DNA of 64,000 bases from positions 14,244,571-14,308,570 of the forward strand of contig NC_080731.1 in the NCBI RefSeq assembly GCF_019097595.1. The letters run 5' to 3'. The notes beneath the pieces are model-generated. The model did not search any database, was not told the DNA's origin, and was given only the letters and a program-made list of their open reading frames with translations. Positions 47,235 to 60,577 of this stretch are shown here, piece by piece (the stretch's first letter is position 1; the number at the start of each line of letters is the position of its first letter). Origin of the DNA: Hemibagrus wyckioides. Taxonomy: Eukaryota; Chordata; Actinopteri; Siluriformes; Bagridae. A program made the translations under genes and the position numbers.

Positions 47235-47287
47235 AGGTCACATGCTGAGGTCAAAAGGTGTCACTGGGCCAATGGAGGTCAGGGTCA
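47235..47287 (+). promoter_or_regulatory. Cluster of five AGGTCA-type half-sites
   Basis: AGGTCA occurs at 47235, 47248 and 47276. AGGTCA-AA-AGGTGT (47248-47261) is a DR2-like pair and AGGTCA-GGGTCA (47276-47287) a DR0 pair. All are in the same orientation within 53 bp. Nuclear receptors including COUP-TFs accept several spacings of this half-site. Confidence 0.4.
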
Positions 47288-47299
47288 CACCGCATTCCT

Positions 47300-47491
47300 C
47301 ATTATCAAGTTGGGATGAGAGAGGGCCCGAGCAAACAAAAGCGAAAGCAGATGGAGAAGGATGGAGGGTGAGAAGAGAAGAAAAGAGACAAAGAGGAGAG
47401 AGAAAAAAAAATGACAAAGAAAAGTGAAAGAAGCTGTCAGCTGCCTGCAAATGAAGATGGGGAGCTGATTCGGAGAGGGGAGGCAGTGTAG

Positions 47492-47527
<36 letters not shown>

Positions 47528-49120
47528 GGGGCAGAGACAAAAGGAGAACAGGCATAAAAAAGAACAAGGGAGGAAAAAAGATAACTACAAGATGTTTCTG
47601 CCATATAGACACAAAATTGGTTGGAGAGAGTAGGCCTGGCAGTGGTCTGTGAACCCCCCACTAACCCCCCTCTTTCTAACACACACATGCTCACACACTC
47701 GTCAGAGATGTGAGGAATCAGCGGTGGCAGATATGATTGTTATCTGCTTGTCTCCTCTCTTCTAAAAGAAACGATGAAGCACAGAGATACCTTTCACTCC
47801 GGGCTGCATATCGCCTGTTTAAACACGGACAACGTGTTCAGAAACACAGAGGTCGGTCACGTTCAATACACAAACCCCATCAGATCACTTCTCTCTCCAC
47901 ACTCATAGGCCAGGCCTGCTGCTGCTACTACTGCTGCTTTTAAATAATAATAAAAAAAAGACATACACAATACCACAAAGCTGATAAAATGGTTGTGTAA
48001 TGATCTTTCTAGGCTTTTTTTCTAGGCTGGTCCGGTTTCTATATGGGAAAAAAAACCCAAACAAACAAAAAAACCACAATGGTGGAATAAAACTCATGGT
48101 GCATAAACTATTAAATTAGATTACTATGCACATTTTTTTCATTTCAGCAGCCAGTTACAGGGCGTTATTGGGGTGGGGAATTACCTGCACAGTACTTAAC
48201 ACTAGTTGACAAGCAACTTTGAGTGTCCGCCTGTCAAAAACTTAAGACCTCCACAACACGGCGCATAAATTACCCCAGCGTCAGAACCTCCAATAAAAGT
48301 GTGACGATGAGCGAGCAAACCGAATTCAGGAACGGGAGGAAGTATAAAAAGCAGCAAAACAATTTTAAAAAGTGCATATGCGGCGCAACTCCTAATATCC
48401 CTCTCCGCGGCGTGAAATGTGAATTCTCAGTCGGTTCTCTATCAAAACATCACTCCTGAACGAGGCGCGGACCACTGCGCAAAATTAGCTGTCACCCTTT
48501 CCTCAAAATCTTTGTTAATCTCGTTTCCAGTGTTTGCGGATTTATCAGCACATGCATCAATGTCAGCTCCTTGGTTACTGAGGCGCACTACTTCACAGAA
48601 GATATAATTAAAAATGTTTGGCCGCCGAGAACAGGAATACAAGGTGGGGTAAGAGGGGTTGGGGTGGTGGGGTGGATGTGTGTGTGTGTGGGGGGTTCGA
48701 GAATGTGGATCTTGTTGTTCACCTCGTCTTCGTTTCAGCGCCTCGCAACACTCAGACCTGGAGTGTGTAACGACAAACAAACAGGATGGGTTTTGCGAGC
48801 TGTGACACCGCGGGTCAAGAAGGCACGGGCGGTAATGACAAACGTTTCGCAGACTAGATGCCGAACAGACTCGACTTATTTAATGGGCAATAAACTCTCT
48901 CGCCTATGCACAACAACCGCTTTGGAAACTTAGACACACTTATTTAAGTCGTCATAAAAATGTACACAGAATGGAATGACTAAGGGAGGAGAAGAAAAGA
49001 GCAAATGCAAAGCTACAAGCTCAGTTCTCAAAACACGAAAAAGCAGTCACAACAAATCACCCTGAGCCATAACAGAGCAACAAACCACCAGCAACACCAA
49101 GAAACACACACAAGTCTTGT
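47300..49120. other. Gene-free intron stretch
   Basis: Contains a purine-rich zone (47340-47570) with a GA run at 47497-47524, then complex sequence. No exon was recognised. Confidence 0.6.
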
Positions 49121-49129
49121 GGAGTGCTT

Positions 49130-49440
49130 CAATTTGTGCTACAATTTCCCTATGCTGAGGTTCTCCACCTACCTTCAACCCCCTCAGTACAGCTTTATAT
49201 TCCACATAATCCATCTATTCAAATATCGGGCTCATTATTTAAATTCGCGCAATGATATTCCGGCTATTTATTGGAGCCATAGAGCTTTTTATTCATGAAT
49301 TTTCCACTCAGAGCACATTATTTATGACATTATTTACGAGTCTGCTTGTTTCTGAGTTTATAGTTGAAACCCATTCATTTCCCATGAACAGTCGATTCAG
49401 CTTCCGACTATACAAACTTAACAATCAACTTCTTAAATAA
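49130..49440. promoter_or_regulatory. Candidate conserved non-coding element
   Basis: Complex AT-rich sequence with TATTTATTGG, CATTATTTATGAC, CATGAATTTTC and GCGCAATGATAT motifs and no microsatellite over 300 bp. The long plus-strand frames here have no recognisable protein similarity. Confidence 0.25.
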
Positions 49441-50079
49441 TTATTGAATGAATTAATAACTTAATAATAAACTCCTCATTTCTACCACCGCAGCATGGAC
49501 ACGCTTCCCGGATGGCACTTTGAGGAGCTCTTGCTATAAGCTGCTCTAATTGCTCTGCAAGCACAGTAGTGTGTCGCTTCTTTATTAACCAAGAATTCAG
49601 CATTTGTTTGGTCTCCGATGTCGAGCCGTCTCCCCTTTCTCTCCTGCGCCTGTCAACGAGACGCGAACATTAACAATTCAAATGCTGGCCGTTTCCGACA
49701 CTACTTCTGGGATTAAGAGGCTGAGATGTCCAGGAGGATGGAGCAGAGGTGGCCAGATGACACCCTGCCATGCAGTCGTCATGCTCATGAAAAAAGTAAA
49801 ATCGGTTGCATGCAAAACACACCCAGCTGTAGGGAAGAGAAAGAAAGAAACTATGTGAAGACTGTGTGTGTGTGTGTGTGTGTGTGTCTTTGAGGATAAA
49901 TATGAGAGCTTACAGTTTTTATTTTTTGATGTATGTAAAAGTCTAGAAAATCTTCTCTCAGTGTTCTCTAACAGCCCCGTTATTATGACCTGGCCTGAGC
50001 ACTCATGTCGAACACGGCGAGTGTGAGCTGCCATTACAGACAGAGCTACGGAGTTACGCTGCATTAGCAACACACGCTA

Positions 50080-50740
50080 GCAACAGCCTTTCATCCTTCG
50101 GTGCTCGACTCGCCTTATGCCAAATTTGACGCCTCTTTCTCTGTAGGGCTAATAATCAATGCCACTTTAGGTCAGCTCTCCACAGAGTTCTGACCAAACA
50201 CTACTCCTCTCTCTCTCTCTCTTGGGTATGCGAAGGCTTGTTAAAAGTTCACAGTGACTCAGTCGCTGATGAATTCATGTTTCTACATAAACAAGCTCGT
50301 TGGAGGCCAGGGCATGGAGTCGAGCTGCAGCGTTTGCCCTGTACTTGGCTTCACTTTAATTAATTTGGGAAACCAAGCAGTGGTAGACTTTAAGGCCAGG
50401 TAGAGGCCAACATGTGAGGGCAATGTTACCCATCCTCACCCAGCCATCGTTCTCTGATGCCCTCAGATCTCCACGCTGACAGAGGAATTAGCCAGTAAAC
50501 GAGATCCTTTAGTCTACCTCTCTCTCAGTCGCTCTGTCAGTCTACCGCCGATGAAGGAGGACAGAGCCTTAAGTGTATGTTGCTGGCGCGGTGGGTCACT
50601 TATTCTCTTCTTCATTAGTGAGAAAATGGACTCTCGTAAATGCTTGTTAAAATCCCTACCTACACTCCTCGCTTAATGCCGACTATCCATTTGTGTCGTC
50701 TTAGCCGGCTGACAAGGCTTTACGGGAAGATTAATTGTCC
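50080..50740. promoter_or_regulatory. Candidate conserved non-coding block
   Basis: About 650 bp of mostly complex sequence apart from a short TC run at 50208-50221. Motifs include GGGCTAATAATCAATG, TCACTTTAATTAATTTGGG and a repeated AGGCCAGGTAGAGGCCAAC element. No gene was recognised. Confidence 0.25.
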
Positions 50741-51063
50741 TGTGTCAGGTGGCGACCAACCCCTGTCCCTCTCTCATTTCCTTTCTTCTCAACCACACAT
50801 GCAATAATGGAGCCCATCTTTGTTGTAACAGTGTGATTAGTGGTGGAGAAAAAGAGAGAGGACAAGAGAATGGGTGAATAGAGAAGTGACGAAAAAAAAA
50901 AAGCACTGCCCTTCATAACTTTATACAAGTGGAAATTTGAGCATGTGAATTAAAATCACTTGACGACACGAATCAGAGTTATTAATTAATCAACGGTGTG
51001 AGTCAAGACCATGTAATGAATGGACGATTTTTTAAAATATAAATGGCTGCTTTTTTAAAAAAG

Positions 51064-51302
<239 letters not shown>

Positions 51303-51394
51303 CAGCCTTGCTGGGAGGCGCTCTGTGTGATCCGTCATCCCAGGTCCGCCGGCCATCCCTCTTGCTTACTGGAGTGACAATGGGAAAGTGCACG

Positions 51395-51830
51395 TCTCAC
51401 TCCAGGAGCAGGAGATAATAGCTGGCCATTACCTGGTCATTCCCAAAGCTCAGAGCCTGCGAAAGCAGCCAGACTCGCGCCGCCTCCACCAAACACGGGA
51501 GTCGCCCATGAGAGTTTGATTGAGGACAAAATACCCTTCTTTTAATCTGCTGTTTTTTTTCTCCTCCGCTCTTTTTTTCCCCATTCACACCCCTATTACT
51601 CAGAGGGAACCCCTACTCGCGGGCGATCCCCGCCATTTCTACCCCTCCCTTTAAGGAAAGAAAAAGAGAGAAAGGCCCACGGTGGCTGCCGCTGAATGAG
51701 GGGGCTAGTGTCTGACTGGGCGCTGTCTCATTAAAAATGGGCAACTGTCTAATTGTCTCGCGGACCTCTGAGAGACTAGTATATTATACTCATCGCAATT
51801 AACCAAACAAAAGAGTTTAACCGCCCAAGC
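51395..51830. promoter_or_regulatory. Candidate conserved non-coding block
   Basis: Complex, moderately GC-rich sequence between the AAAG tract and a GA tract, containing GGTCATTCCCAAAGCTC, CATTAAAAATGGGC and CGCAATTAACC. Minus-strand frames are short and unrecognised. Confidence 0.25.
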
Positions 51831-51853
51831 ACTGGGGATGAAGCTAAGCCTAG

Positions 51854-51929
51854 AGAGAGAGAGGAGAGAGAGAGAGAGTGAGAGAGTGAGAGAGAGAGAG
51901 AGAGAGAACGAGAACGAGAACGAGAGAAA
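51854..51929 (+). repeat. (GA)n microsatellite with GAACGA units
   Basis: About 25 GA units with interruptions, followed by three GAACGA units. Confidence 0.93.
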
Positions 51930-52428
51930 GATTGGGGTTAAATCCTCAGACAAGAGAAGAAGGCGGGCGAAGAAATCCAAGAAAATCAGCCTCACTAGTC
52001 GTTTCTGAGTGAAGATTTGAGTGACTCTGTTCATCCCGGTCCTGATTGGTCAGCTGCCTCTGTGGGGGGCAGGAAAACGGCAGGAGCGAGCTTACTGTTG
52101 GGTGCCGCTCAGTTTGCCTGTGCTCATTTACGGCACACCTTTGTGTCGGACCTGTGTGTTTACAGCCGGGGCCCAGGGCCCGAGTACTCACAGCTCCTAT
52201 TCACGCTGGCCGTCTTTTAGCTGAGCCTGAAACACCCCTTAAGCCCACTTAACTACCATTTTCCCTCACTCTCCCAGCTCTCCTTTTGTGCTCTCCTCCA
52301 TTACATCAAACGCAGGAACAAAGGCTGCAGAACAGAAACCGTGGCTGCAGAATAGACCCATCACAAATATTAATTTGAAAAGGTGTTGAAGTGCGAATCT
52401 ACTTTTATGCACAAGGACAACTTGGGAT

Positions 52429-52540
52429 CTCTCTCTCTCTCTCTCTCTCTCCCTCTCCCTCTCCCTCTCTCTCTCTCTCCTTCACCTCTCCCCCCACCTC
52501 CCGACTCGCTCTTGCGTGCTCTCTCTCTCTCTCTCTCTTC
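52429..52540 (+). repeat. (TC)n tracts with CCCTCT units
   Basis: Two TC runs (52429-52480 and 52518-52540) separated by a short C-rich unique stretch. Confidence 0.93.
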
Positions 52541-53814
52541 TTCAGCAGGGGGATTTCTTTATGGGCTGCAATGAGCTTGGTTTTCAGCTGCAAAAGGGGA
52601 GGCAAAAGGGGCTGGGAGTGCAATTATCCATAAGCAAAGGATTGAGATTCAGCCAGGCTAAAGACTCCACACTAGCCATTATGAGGGACTGAGATGTGAG
52701 GCTGCATTCAACTCAGCATGTCTATTAAGACACAGTGGACACACACACAAGTACACTCTCACACTCTCCCTTTTTCACACATACACACCCCCACACACAA
52801 ACACACTGTCACACAGCTATAATTCAGACATGTATACACAAATTAGAGCTGGGAGACTGTGAATTTTATATACCCCAACATTTTGCTTTTATTTCTGTAA
52901 ATGAGATATTTTTAATAGCTTTGTTTGAACCAAATCGTGGAAACTGTAAGGAAAAGAAGGGCGGAGTTTAACCGAAGGCTTAAATAAATCAGTTTTATTA
53001 AATCAAGTTGAAAATTTCTCTGCTGCTTGTTTTTTTTTTGGTTAAGTTTATAATATACATTATGCCTAATTTAGTGTACGTGCTTAAGTGAAAACAATAC
53101 AAACAGCGAGTTTGCAAACGAATTCTCCTAATTATCATCGCATACAAATTATACTCGCAAGCGGCGTGAAGGAAAAAAAAAATACAAAAACACCCGTTTC
53201 GACAAATTACACATTTACTTCAAATGCATATCAGATGAATATCAAAAAGAGGAGAAAATGTTCTTTTGAGCATAATCAGAAATTATGGAGGAAAGAAAAA
53301 ACAAAAACAAAACAACACTTTCACACACTGTATAGAAAAAAAAAGAAAAGAAAAAAGAAACACACACACACACACGCTCACGCTGCCTTAAATAATCGTC
53401 CTCCACTCACACATTCTTCCGTCTGATGCACTTCAGGTGTTTGATGTGTGAATGGCTAAGCAGACAGTATTAGCCTCGGCACAGGGGAAATGCAGAGCGT
53501 GGCTCGCTTTCATGATGCGAGGGCGCTGCCGCTTTTTGCCGGGTCATGCTGTCTGGTTAGCTGATAAATATTCGTAGGGTTTTGAAATTTAAAAATAAAA
53601 AAGCTGACTTTGCTAACACTGTCTATTTCCTGTCTACACTGCGACCTGTTAGCATATCACTAATTAATCTGAACAACCACAGAATCTGGATCTCTTCAGT
53701 TTCGCATCCTTTCTGATTTCAAACGCAAACGTAAAGGGACAATAAAGGGCACGCTCGGGCCGACGTAAACCAGACCCGTGCATGCTTCTGCAGATGTGTG
53801 TGTGTGTGTGTGTG

Positions 53815-53962
53815 AGGGTTTTCGGGGTTTGATCATTAACAGAGCCGCCACAGCTCCGATCAAACCTTTTCCCAGCATGCTCCTCCACAGGCTGGGGCCC
53901 CTCTGCAGGACCCGACCCTGCAGCACTGCTTTCTGGGCCACCACAAAACAGCCAGCGGGGAT
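53815..53962 (-). other. Tentative coding-like segment, unrecognised
   Basis: GC-rich, CpG-poor segment whose minus-strand frame reads VAQKAVLQGRVLQRG... and ends MLGKGLIGAVAALLMI, with a hydrophobic helix-like end. An AG acceptor-like site lies upstream at about 53963, but no good donor follows before a CA repeat (53797-53814). The plus strand is also open. I do not recognise it; it may be a chance frame. Confidence 0.15.
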
Positions 53963-54881
53963 CTAAATTTCATTCAGAACCCTAACCATCCGGCCCTCCT
54001 GCCTCCACCTTTTTTCCTCTAGTCTCTCCACACACACACACACACACACACAATTACTCATAATCTGCTTACGTGGGTAGACCGCAGTGGGTTTGCTAAC
54101 ATTAGCAGCGAGTAGCCCTTTTTGACAGAAGACGAAAAGAAGAAAAGAAGGCCAGTGGTCTCCAGGTGTCCAGTAATAGTCCGGAGAATTGGTTATTATT
54201 CGCCTCCGCCACACATCGAGACTTAAATATTTCACACACTATTTTTGGTCAGTATTGAGAGAGCGAGAGAGGGATAGATGGGGAGGGGTAAGACGGAGAT
54301 AAAGAAACTATCATTGCCTTTGGGCTCATCAAAGACCAGACTGATGTGAAGGAGAAAAGAGAAATGAAATGTCTTTTCTTTTTTTTTTTCCTTTTTTCTT
54401 AAAGCTCATTCCACTTCTCATCTCAGAGCCCGGACTGACGTGTCTGTATTTCAGTCTCAATTCTATAGCTATTTTTTCCAAGAAAACTCTATTCCCCCCC
54501 ATGCTAAACCATATATATATATATATATATATTTTTTTTTTATAGAGCTGTATTGCCAGTAGGGTGGTGTTCATACACCAGCCATTTTACACGAGTGTTT
54601 AAAAGCGCTCTCATCTGTGTGCAGTTCACCCGGGCAATAAAAGGCCTTGTCTACTGTAAACCAATACTAAGGATGTTTTAACGACGTTTAAATGAACTTC
54701 ACAGACGTGGTGAAGGGGAGATGACGATCCAATAACGTGAGCTGTGTTTTCTTTCTGATGTTTAATGGGGGACTCATTTTTCTTATACGGCCCTGTTTAG
54801 TTTAGTGGACGGCAAGGGCCTAACAAAATGACACTGGAAGCCTTTGCGTATTAATTCTCCTCGGGAAATGTGCAAAAAGAG

Positions 54882-54886
<5 letters not shown>

Positions 54887-54920
<34 letters not shown>
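54887..54920 (+). repeat. (GA)n microsatellite
   Basis: About 16 GA units. Confidence 0.95.
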
Positions 54921-54921
<1 letters not shown>

Positions 54922-55057
54922 TGAAACGTCTCCGCTTTTCTTTCTTTCCCCGCCTTCTCGCAATGAGAGTTCCCTGTATGGTCAAAGCGGTAGCGTAGGG
55001 AGGAAGTGATGAAGGCTAACGCAACAGCTCAGCAGACAGAGATGAGACATGAGAGAC

Positions 55058-55059
<2 letters not shown>

Positions 55060-55132
<73 letters not shown>
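55060..55132 (+). repeat. (GAAA)n-(GA)n compound tract
   Basis: About nine GAAA units change directly into about 16 GA units; purines are on the plus strand. Confidence 0.95.
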
Positions 55133-55134
<2 letters not shown>

Positions 55135-55140
55135 ATAAAG

Positions 55141-55430
55141 TAGAGCACGGCATTCCTTCCATTTACTCCTCCATTCGAAGCAGCTACGTCATTTTCTTTC
55201 CATAGGGGTCTAACGTGAATGGTCTCTAAAGCTCCTGGATCTCGCCTTGATCTGGGCAAACAGGAACGAGCCCCCGGTTACTTATGCATTCATTTATCTT
55301 TTCATCACACACAGCTTAGCAGCTCTTTAGTGCTTTTACGCCCTCTGTTCCTTCCCTGTCCCCTTCAAGGGGCATCTACATAGGGTGCACGTCTAACAAG
55401 GGCTAATGGTATCGCATTTTACCACCCCAT
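55141..55430. promoter_or_regulatory. Candidate conserved non-coding block
   Basis: Nearly 300 bp of complex sequence between two GA/GAAA tracts, with GCTACGTCATTTTC (CRE-like TACGTCA), TTACTTATGCATTCATTTATC and TTCAAGGGGCATCTAC. No protein similarity. Confidence 0.22.
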
Positions 55431-55497
55431 CCTGAGATGGGGGGAGAGAGGGAAAAAAAGAGATGGAGAAAGTGGGAAAATGGGAGGGGAGAAAAAA

Positions 55498-55502
55498 AGA
55501 AA

Positions 55503-55535
<33 letters not shown>

Positions 55536-55537
55536 GA
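55498..55537 (+). repeat. (GAAA)n tract
   Basis: About nine GAAA-type units within a longer G/A-rich region (55435-55540). Confidence 0.92.
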
Positions 55538-55709
55538 AGAGTGCGCACTGAGGCAAATGACCACAAACGCGGCCAGGCCCGAGTCCTAATGAATAAAAAT
55601 GAAGATCTTGTCAAATGATGAAGTGACAGGTTAATTTGTAGCGCTGCGATTCTGTGTGAACAAGCAGAGGAAGTGAGGGAGTGTGAGATCGTCAGAAAAG
55701 AGGGAAGGC

Positions 55710-55756
<47 letters not shown>

Positions 55757-55781
55757 GAGGGAGGGAGGGAGGGGGGATTAG
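55710..55781 (+). repeat. (GA)n tract followed by GGGA units
   Basis: About 20 GA units (55710-55753) followed by GGGAGGGAGGGAGGGAGGG-type sequence with several G-runs. Confidence 0.95.
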
Positions 55782-56112
55782 AGAAGGAGAGAGAGTCAAG
55801 AGAGATTGCTTCCGCTTCCTAAGAAAAGGCTGCCACCTATCTGCACACGCAAACACAACCACAAGCAGTGCTTTCTCTAACGCTAAACTACAGGCAGCTT
55901 GGGGTCAGATTCAGATCTAAGGGGGGAAAAACCTACAAAAAACCACACCCCTGAAGTAGGAGTGATGATGAAAGCAGAAGTATGATTAGGTGAAAACATT
56001 TGAGTTTTGCCTGAAAAGAAAAAGAGAGAGAGAGAGAGAAAAAAATCTGGGCTATCAAAAGTATATGCAGTGCCTGGAGCAGGTGTTTGCTCTTCTGCCA
56101 GATCTTCATGCC

Positions 56113-56113
<1 letters not shown>

Positions 56114-56161
<48 letters not shown>

Positions 56162-56170
56162 ACACACACC
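56114..56170 (+). repeat. (CA)n microsatellite
   Basis: About 28 CA units with one TA interruption; the longest CA array in the window. Confidence 0.96.
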
Positions 56171-56399
56171 ATTAAGATCCACAAGCTCACTCTGATAGTA
56201 GAGCACACCTTCAGGGCAGGCACACGCTGCACCTTTGATCACCGCGATGGCCAAATGGGTGCTATTTGTCTTCTTTGGTCTCTTCAGTGTCTGTGTAATG
56301 CACCTCTGATCATCATCCTGACCAGCTGTAACATTCACTCTCTCTCTCTCTCTTTCAACACACACACAATAACTGACTATCACTCTATTTCAGACAATT

Positions 56400-58108
56400 A
56401 GACAAAGACGGTTACAGAATCCATTAATAATCTCCATCACACATTCATCTCTACAGGAATATATACAAAACCAATGAAGGGCAATCTGAATCGAATTGCA
56501 ACTCTATAAGATGTTAAATAGAACAAGCATCGTGATTTGTTCAACAAATAAAATCCTGGACACCCGCCGTACGCCGAGCGAGTATAACACCGGCGTCCTC
56601 AAACTTTTTTTTTTTTTTTTTTGGTAGCAGGAAAATCCATTTCCTGCTCAGGGAGCATTTATTTTCATGAGTATTATTTAAAGGTGTACAATAATATTTT
56701 GTCTATTTATTAGAGCCTGAGCATTACACACAGACCAGTTCCCCAGTTAACTATAAAAACTCAGCAATTCATCTAAATGGGTCATGGTTTTCACTGCTCT
56801 AACTAAAAAAAAATAATACACAGAACTTCTGGCTATACATCACAGTGTATCAGTGCAAATATTTGAAGAAAGTTTTTATGACAACAATATGACCCAAACA
56901 ATACACGAACATACCCGAAGAATACACGGAGAGCTCCTTGAATGCACATAAACTCCCAACGTAAACGTAGATGAATGAGTAAAGGCCGCATGTAAACAGG
57001 CCAAGATTAAGAAAATCTCTGCATGTAAATATATCCTGTGAAAAGTTTCCTCTCTGCCATTTCCTATTGACTAGCGATTGACTACACGGTTACACCTCTA
57101 ATCCCAGCATGTCACATCCTGTAGCACACTTGCTAAATAGTCTTTAGAGCAAATAAAACAGGCTTTAAGTATAATCCGGACAAATTAAATATTTTTGTAT
57201 GTAATCCATAAAACCACAAAGCTCTTAAGCCATTAATACGCACGTTGCGCAAAACACTTATAACAACTAGAAAATCCGAGGTCACTCTTAAATACACTCG
57301 ATTATAATTTTGACTAAAAAAGCGTTTGTTTTATGGTCAAACGCAGAGGAGGAAACTCTTTCTGCTCTCATGTTTAGCAGCATGAGCCTTCACAACAGAC
57401 ATGATGATTTCAAATTTCCTACATTAACTATATTTAAAGCCTAATCTCTGCTATTAAGTCATTGATCAGTGCCAGTAACAGAGATCATAATAAAGGCGCT
57501 AGGATACGCTGGCTTTTATTTTCCAAATAGGGATTAAGGAGTTAACCCTTTACGGCCAGGACATTTCTCGTTCTCGACCTTTATAGCTTGAATGATTCGT
57601 AACAGTTGATGAATAACCTTTGTTTCATGGTGCAAGAGATTTTTCAGCTAAACATTACATAACTAGCTACAGAGATGTTTTAAGGTTTCGAAGACACAGG
57701 CAGTGCAGTATCCTGTTGCATTGCAGGTTACAGGCCACAGCGGGGGCTTTTTGATGCATTAGCTGTAAGCTGGAAGACAACATACCGAGCAGCCGCTTTT
57801 TCAGCCACCAATGAGCAGAGAGATACCAGAGCAAACATGTTCTAATCAGCCCGCAAGCCCTTAGTCAAACACAGCATTAACAGATGCCGCTTTCGCCTCT
57901 CCTACAGAGCATTACCATCTAAATCTGTGCGTCTGAGAGAGCACGACCTGAATACACCGACACGTCTGAGTGAGGGAACAGAGAGCAAACTGAGCCGAAT
58001 TAAATTCGAACGCACGAGGGTGGGGTGTGACGGTTAGCTGCTGTTAACCTTAATGGAAATTGTACATGAGAAGGATGAGAATTCTGTTCATTCTTGAAAA
58101 TTTAATGT
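56400..58108. other. Gene-free intron stretch
   Basis: Complex AT-rich sequence with a T17 run (56607-56623). No exon or repeat was recognised; the stretch ends at the SINE. Confidence 0.6.
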
Positions 58109-58412
58109 AAAGGGAGCACAGTGGTTTAAGCGGGGAGCACGTTTCACTCGCACCTCCTGGGTTGGGGGTTTGATTCCCATCTCCGCTTGTGTGCATGGAT
58201 TTTGTTTGTTTTCTTCCTGATAACTCCGGTTTCCTCACCAGTCCAAAAACATTGTAGTCTGATCGGCATTGTCTGTAGTGTGTGTGTGTGTGTGTGTGAT
58301 TGTGCTCTGTGATGGACAGGTACCATGTCCAGGTTGTCCCCTACCTGGGAAAAGCTCCAGGTTCCCTGTGACACTGTGTAGGATAAGTGCTACAGAAAAT
58401 GCATGGATTTAA
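58109..58412 (+). mobile_element. tRNA-derived SINE of the fish DANA/HAmo-like type
   Basis: The 5' part has a tRNA-like head with a box A-like TGGTTTAAGCGG (about 58120-58131) and a box B-like GGTTTGATTCC (about 58167-58177). The body continues CTCCGGTTTCCTCACC, AGTCCAAAA and a TGTCTGTAGTGTGTG tract, then a conserved tail ending AAGCTCCAGGTTCCCTGTGAC and GGATAAGTGCTACAGAAAATG. This layout matches tRNA-derived SINEs common in cyprinids and catfishes. The internal GT run (58277-58298) is expanded. The exact family name is from memory and not certain. Confidence 0.8.
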
Positions 58413-60577
58413 TGTAACATTTTATTGTATTGTTTTCCTCAACCTGACTAAGAGGTTAAAAATATGACTACAACACAGTTAGATAATTATTATTATAATT
58501 CTTTTAAAAAAACAAACCAAAACAAAAGTCTGATACCGTGATTTCTGCTTCAGCTGCAGTGTTCAATTGTTAAAACCTACTCAAGGGCTGACCTTGAAAC
58601 TTTACGGGTTCACCTGCTTTGCTGAAGGCGCCTCTGACATACCTCCAGGCAAAACCTGAATGGAAGGGAAAAAAAGAAACTTTCTCTTTGTTCTTCTTTG
58701 CCCTCTACTCTTCCATGCCTTTATCTGCGGAGTTCAGTGAGGAGTCAGTGGGACATGGCTAGGTGTTACCTTAAGCAGGAGAGGTAGGAGATGTGAAAGT
58801 GCAAAAGCACCCTATTAAAATGGCACCGGCTAATGAGAGCTTTAGTGTAGGGAGGATTCCTCGCTGCTGGGAGGTGGGATGAAAATACAGACTTCGAAAC
58901 ATCACAAAGATTCGTAGCGGTGCTGGATTAGATGAACAAATGGAATGTAAACAGAGTGTTAAATCTGGCAACCATGAACTATAACTGCTGAGTTATTGTC
59001 TGATGTTCGTGTACAAAAAAAAACAGATGTAGAATTTTTATTTTAGTGCATCACTATAGTATGTAACACCTGTCAGGTGCATGACTCAGGACTGCAGGTT
59101 AGTATGTTCAAGTTTTGTTTTCGAACACACCAGGAGAAATCATACCTCGAATCTGACGTTAATCTGGTAACAAATGGCACCAAACAGGCAAAGCCAACAG
59201 AGTGTGCTATAACATGATGAGTATAATGGTATAAAATTCACAACACACACACACAGTATTTTTTTCCTCTGTTTTCACTTCTTCTTGTGCTTGCACATGG
59301 ATTTAGAGGATCTTTAATTGCTGCAGCATTACAGAGGCCTGTGCTTTGATCTCTAGCTGTGTTGCTCAAACAGGGCCTGCATATGGTTTGGGGGTGGTCT
59401 CCAATCCAGACCTGTCCCCCTTCACACGACGCACTGGTCCACTTCCAGGGACCAGCGTTGGCTCCTTACGGTGAGCTGACAACTTCATTAGCCCCACTCA
59501 GTAGCTGTTTCCCAACATTCTTACCATGTGCAAACAATACTTACCACATAGATATACTGTATACACACACCAGATAATAACTCAGCAGTTAGTCCAGGGT
59601 TGCCAGATTCAACCTCCGTTTAAATGAGTCAAAAAAGCAAATGTAGAATCATATTTAAATAAATGTAGAATTATGTTAAAGAACAGAAAAGGATTGTGAG
59701 AGAAGTCAGTCAATCCTGTAACACACTGTTTCCAAAATATCTTTCTTTCCAACCACAAGCTCCGGCCGTCATCTCCATCACTCCTGCCATTGAAACCTCA
59801 CAATAATCATTCTGAAAGCTGGCCTGCCTGAGAATTCACATTAAACTGAATTCAGCTCTTTCTTATGTAGGCGGTGTGTGAGATCCAATCACAGATTGAT
59901 CCTGGTATACATATATATAAAAATATCTTTATTGTCAAAGGATTGATGATTGATGAATTTTTCATTTGATGAGTCAGGTGGAACTGGTGCACACAGGCAC
60001 GAGGAGACGAATTCTAATTTCACCTCACAGTCACAATGCCTTTTTTTCTCTCTCTTCTCTTCTCTCCTCTGCACCTACACTCTATCATAATCTATTTGCT
60101 TTTAGCACCTCGTGTAAGGGATGCCAGGATCTCCCTGTCTCTTCACAAACCCAACCACCCAACCCACACTTCCTTTTTCCCAATAAACATCTTAAATAAG
60201 TAAGTTCGTGTCCTGATAGACCAACCAGTCCAAACAAAAGCTTCAGTCATCGACACACAATCAGGCTTACATTTATTTAAATGCTAACGTCAGGCCTGAA
60301 GAGTTTCAGAGAATAAGTAAGTACTAAAAAATGACAGGACGTGCTGCAAGAGGAAAATAATCAACGATAGGATGATGAAATGCAGAGAGACCGCTACCAG
60401 CTTGATGATTATTTAATACGTGTTTTATTCCCCATACCCCACAAAAATGTTTTAATTATTAAGAAATAAATAGATTTCTAAAGTCTGGTATGAAGTGATT
60501 TATAAAGTGTCTTACAGAGACTCCTACAGTAGAAATCTATTCTATTATTAAAAATCTGACACAGACAGACAGACAGA
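58413..60577. other. Gene-free intron stretch
   Basis: Complex sequence. An exact ERR/SF1-type TCAAGGTCA lies on the minus strand at 58589-58597. No gene was recognised. Confidence 0.6.

Larger units (their letters stand above)
52541..55059. other. Gene-free intron stretch
   Basis: Contains CA runs (52741-52810, 54030-54053), an AT run (54511-54533) and complex blocks at 53430-53570 and 54740-54880. The unrecognised coding-like segment at 53815-53962 lies here. Confidence 0.6.
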
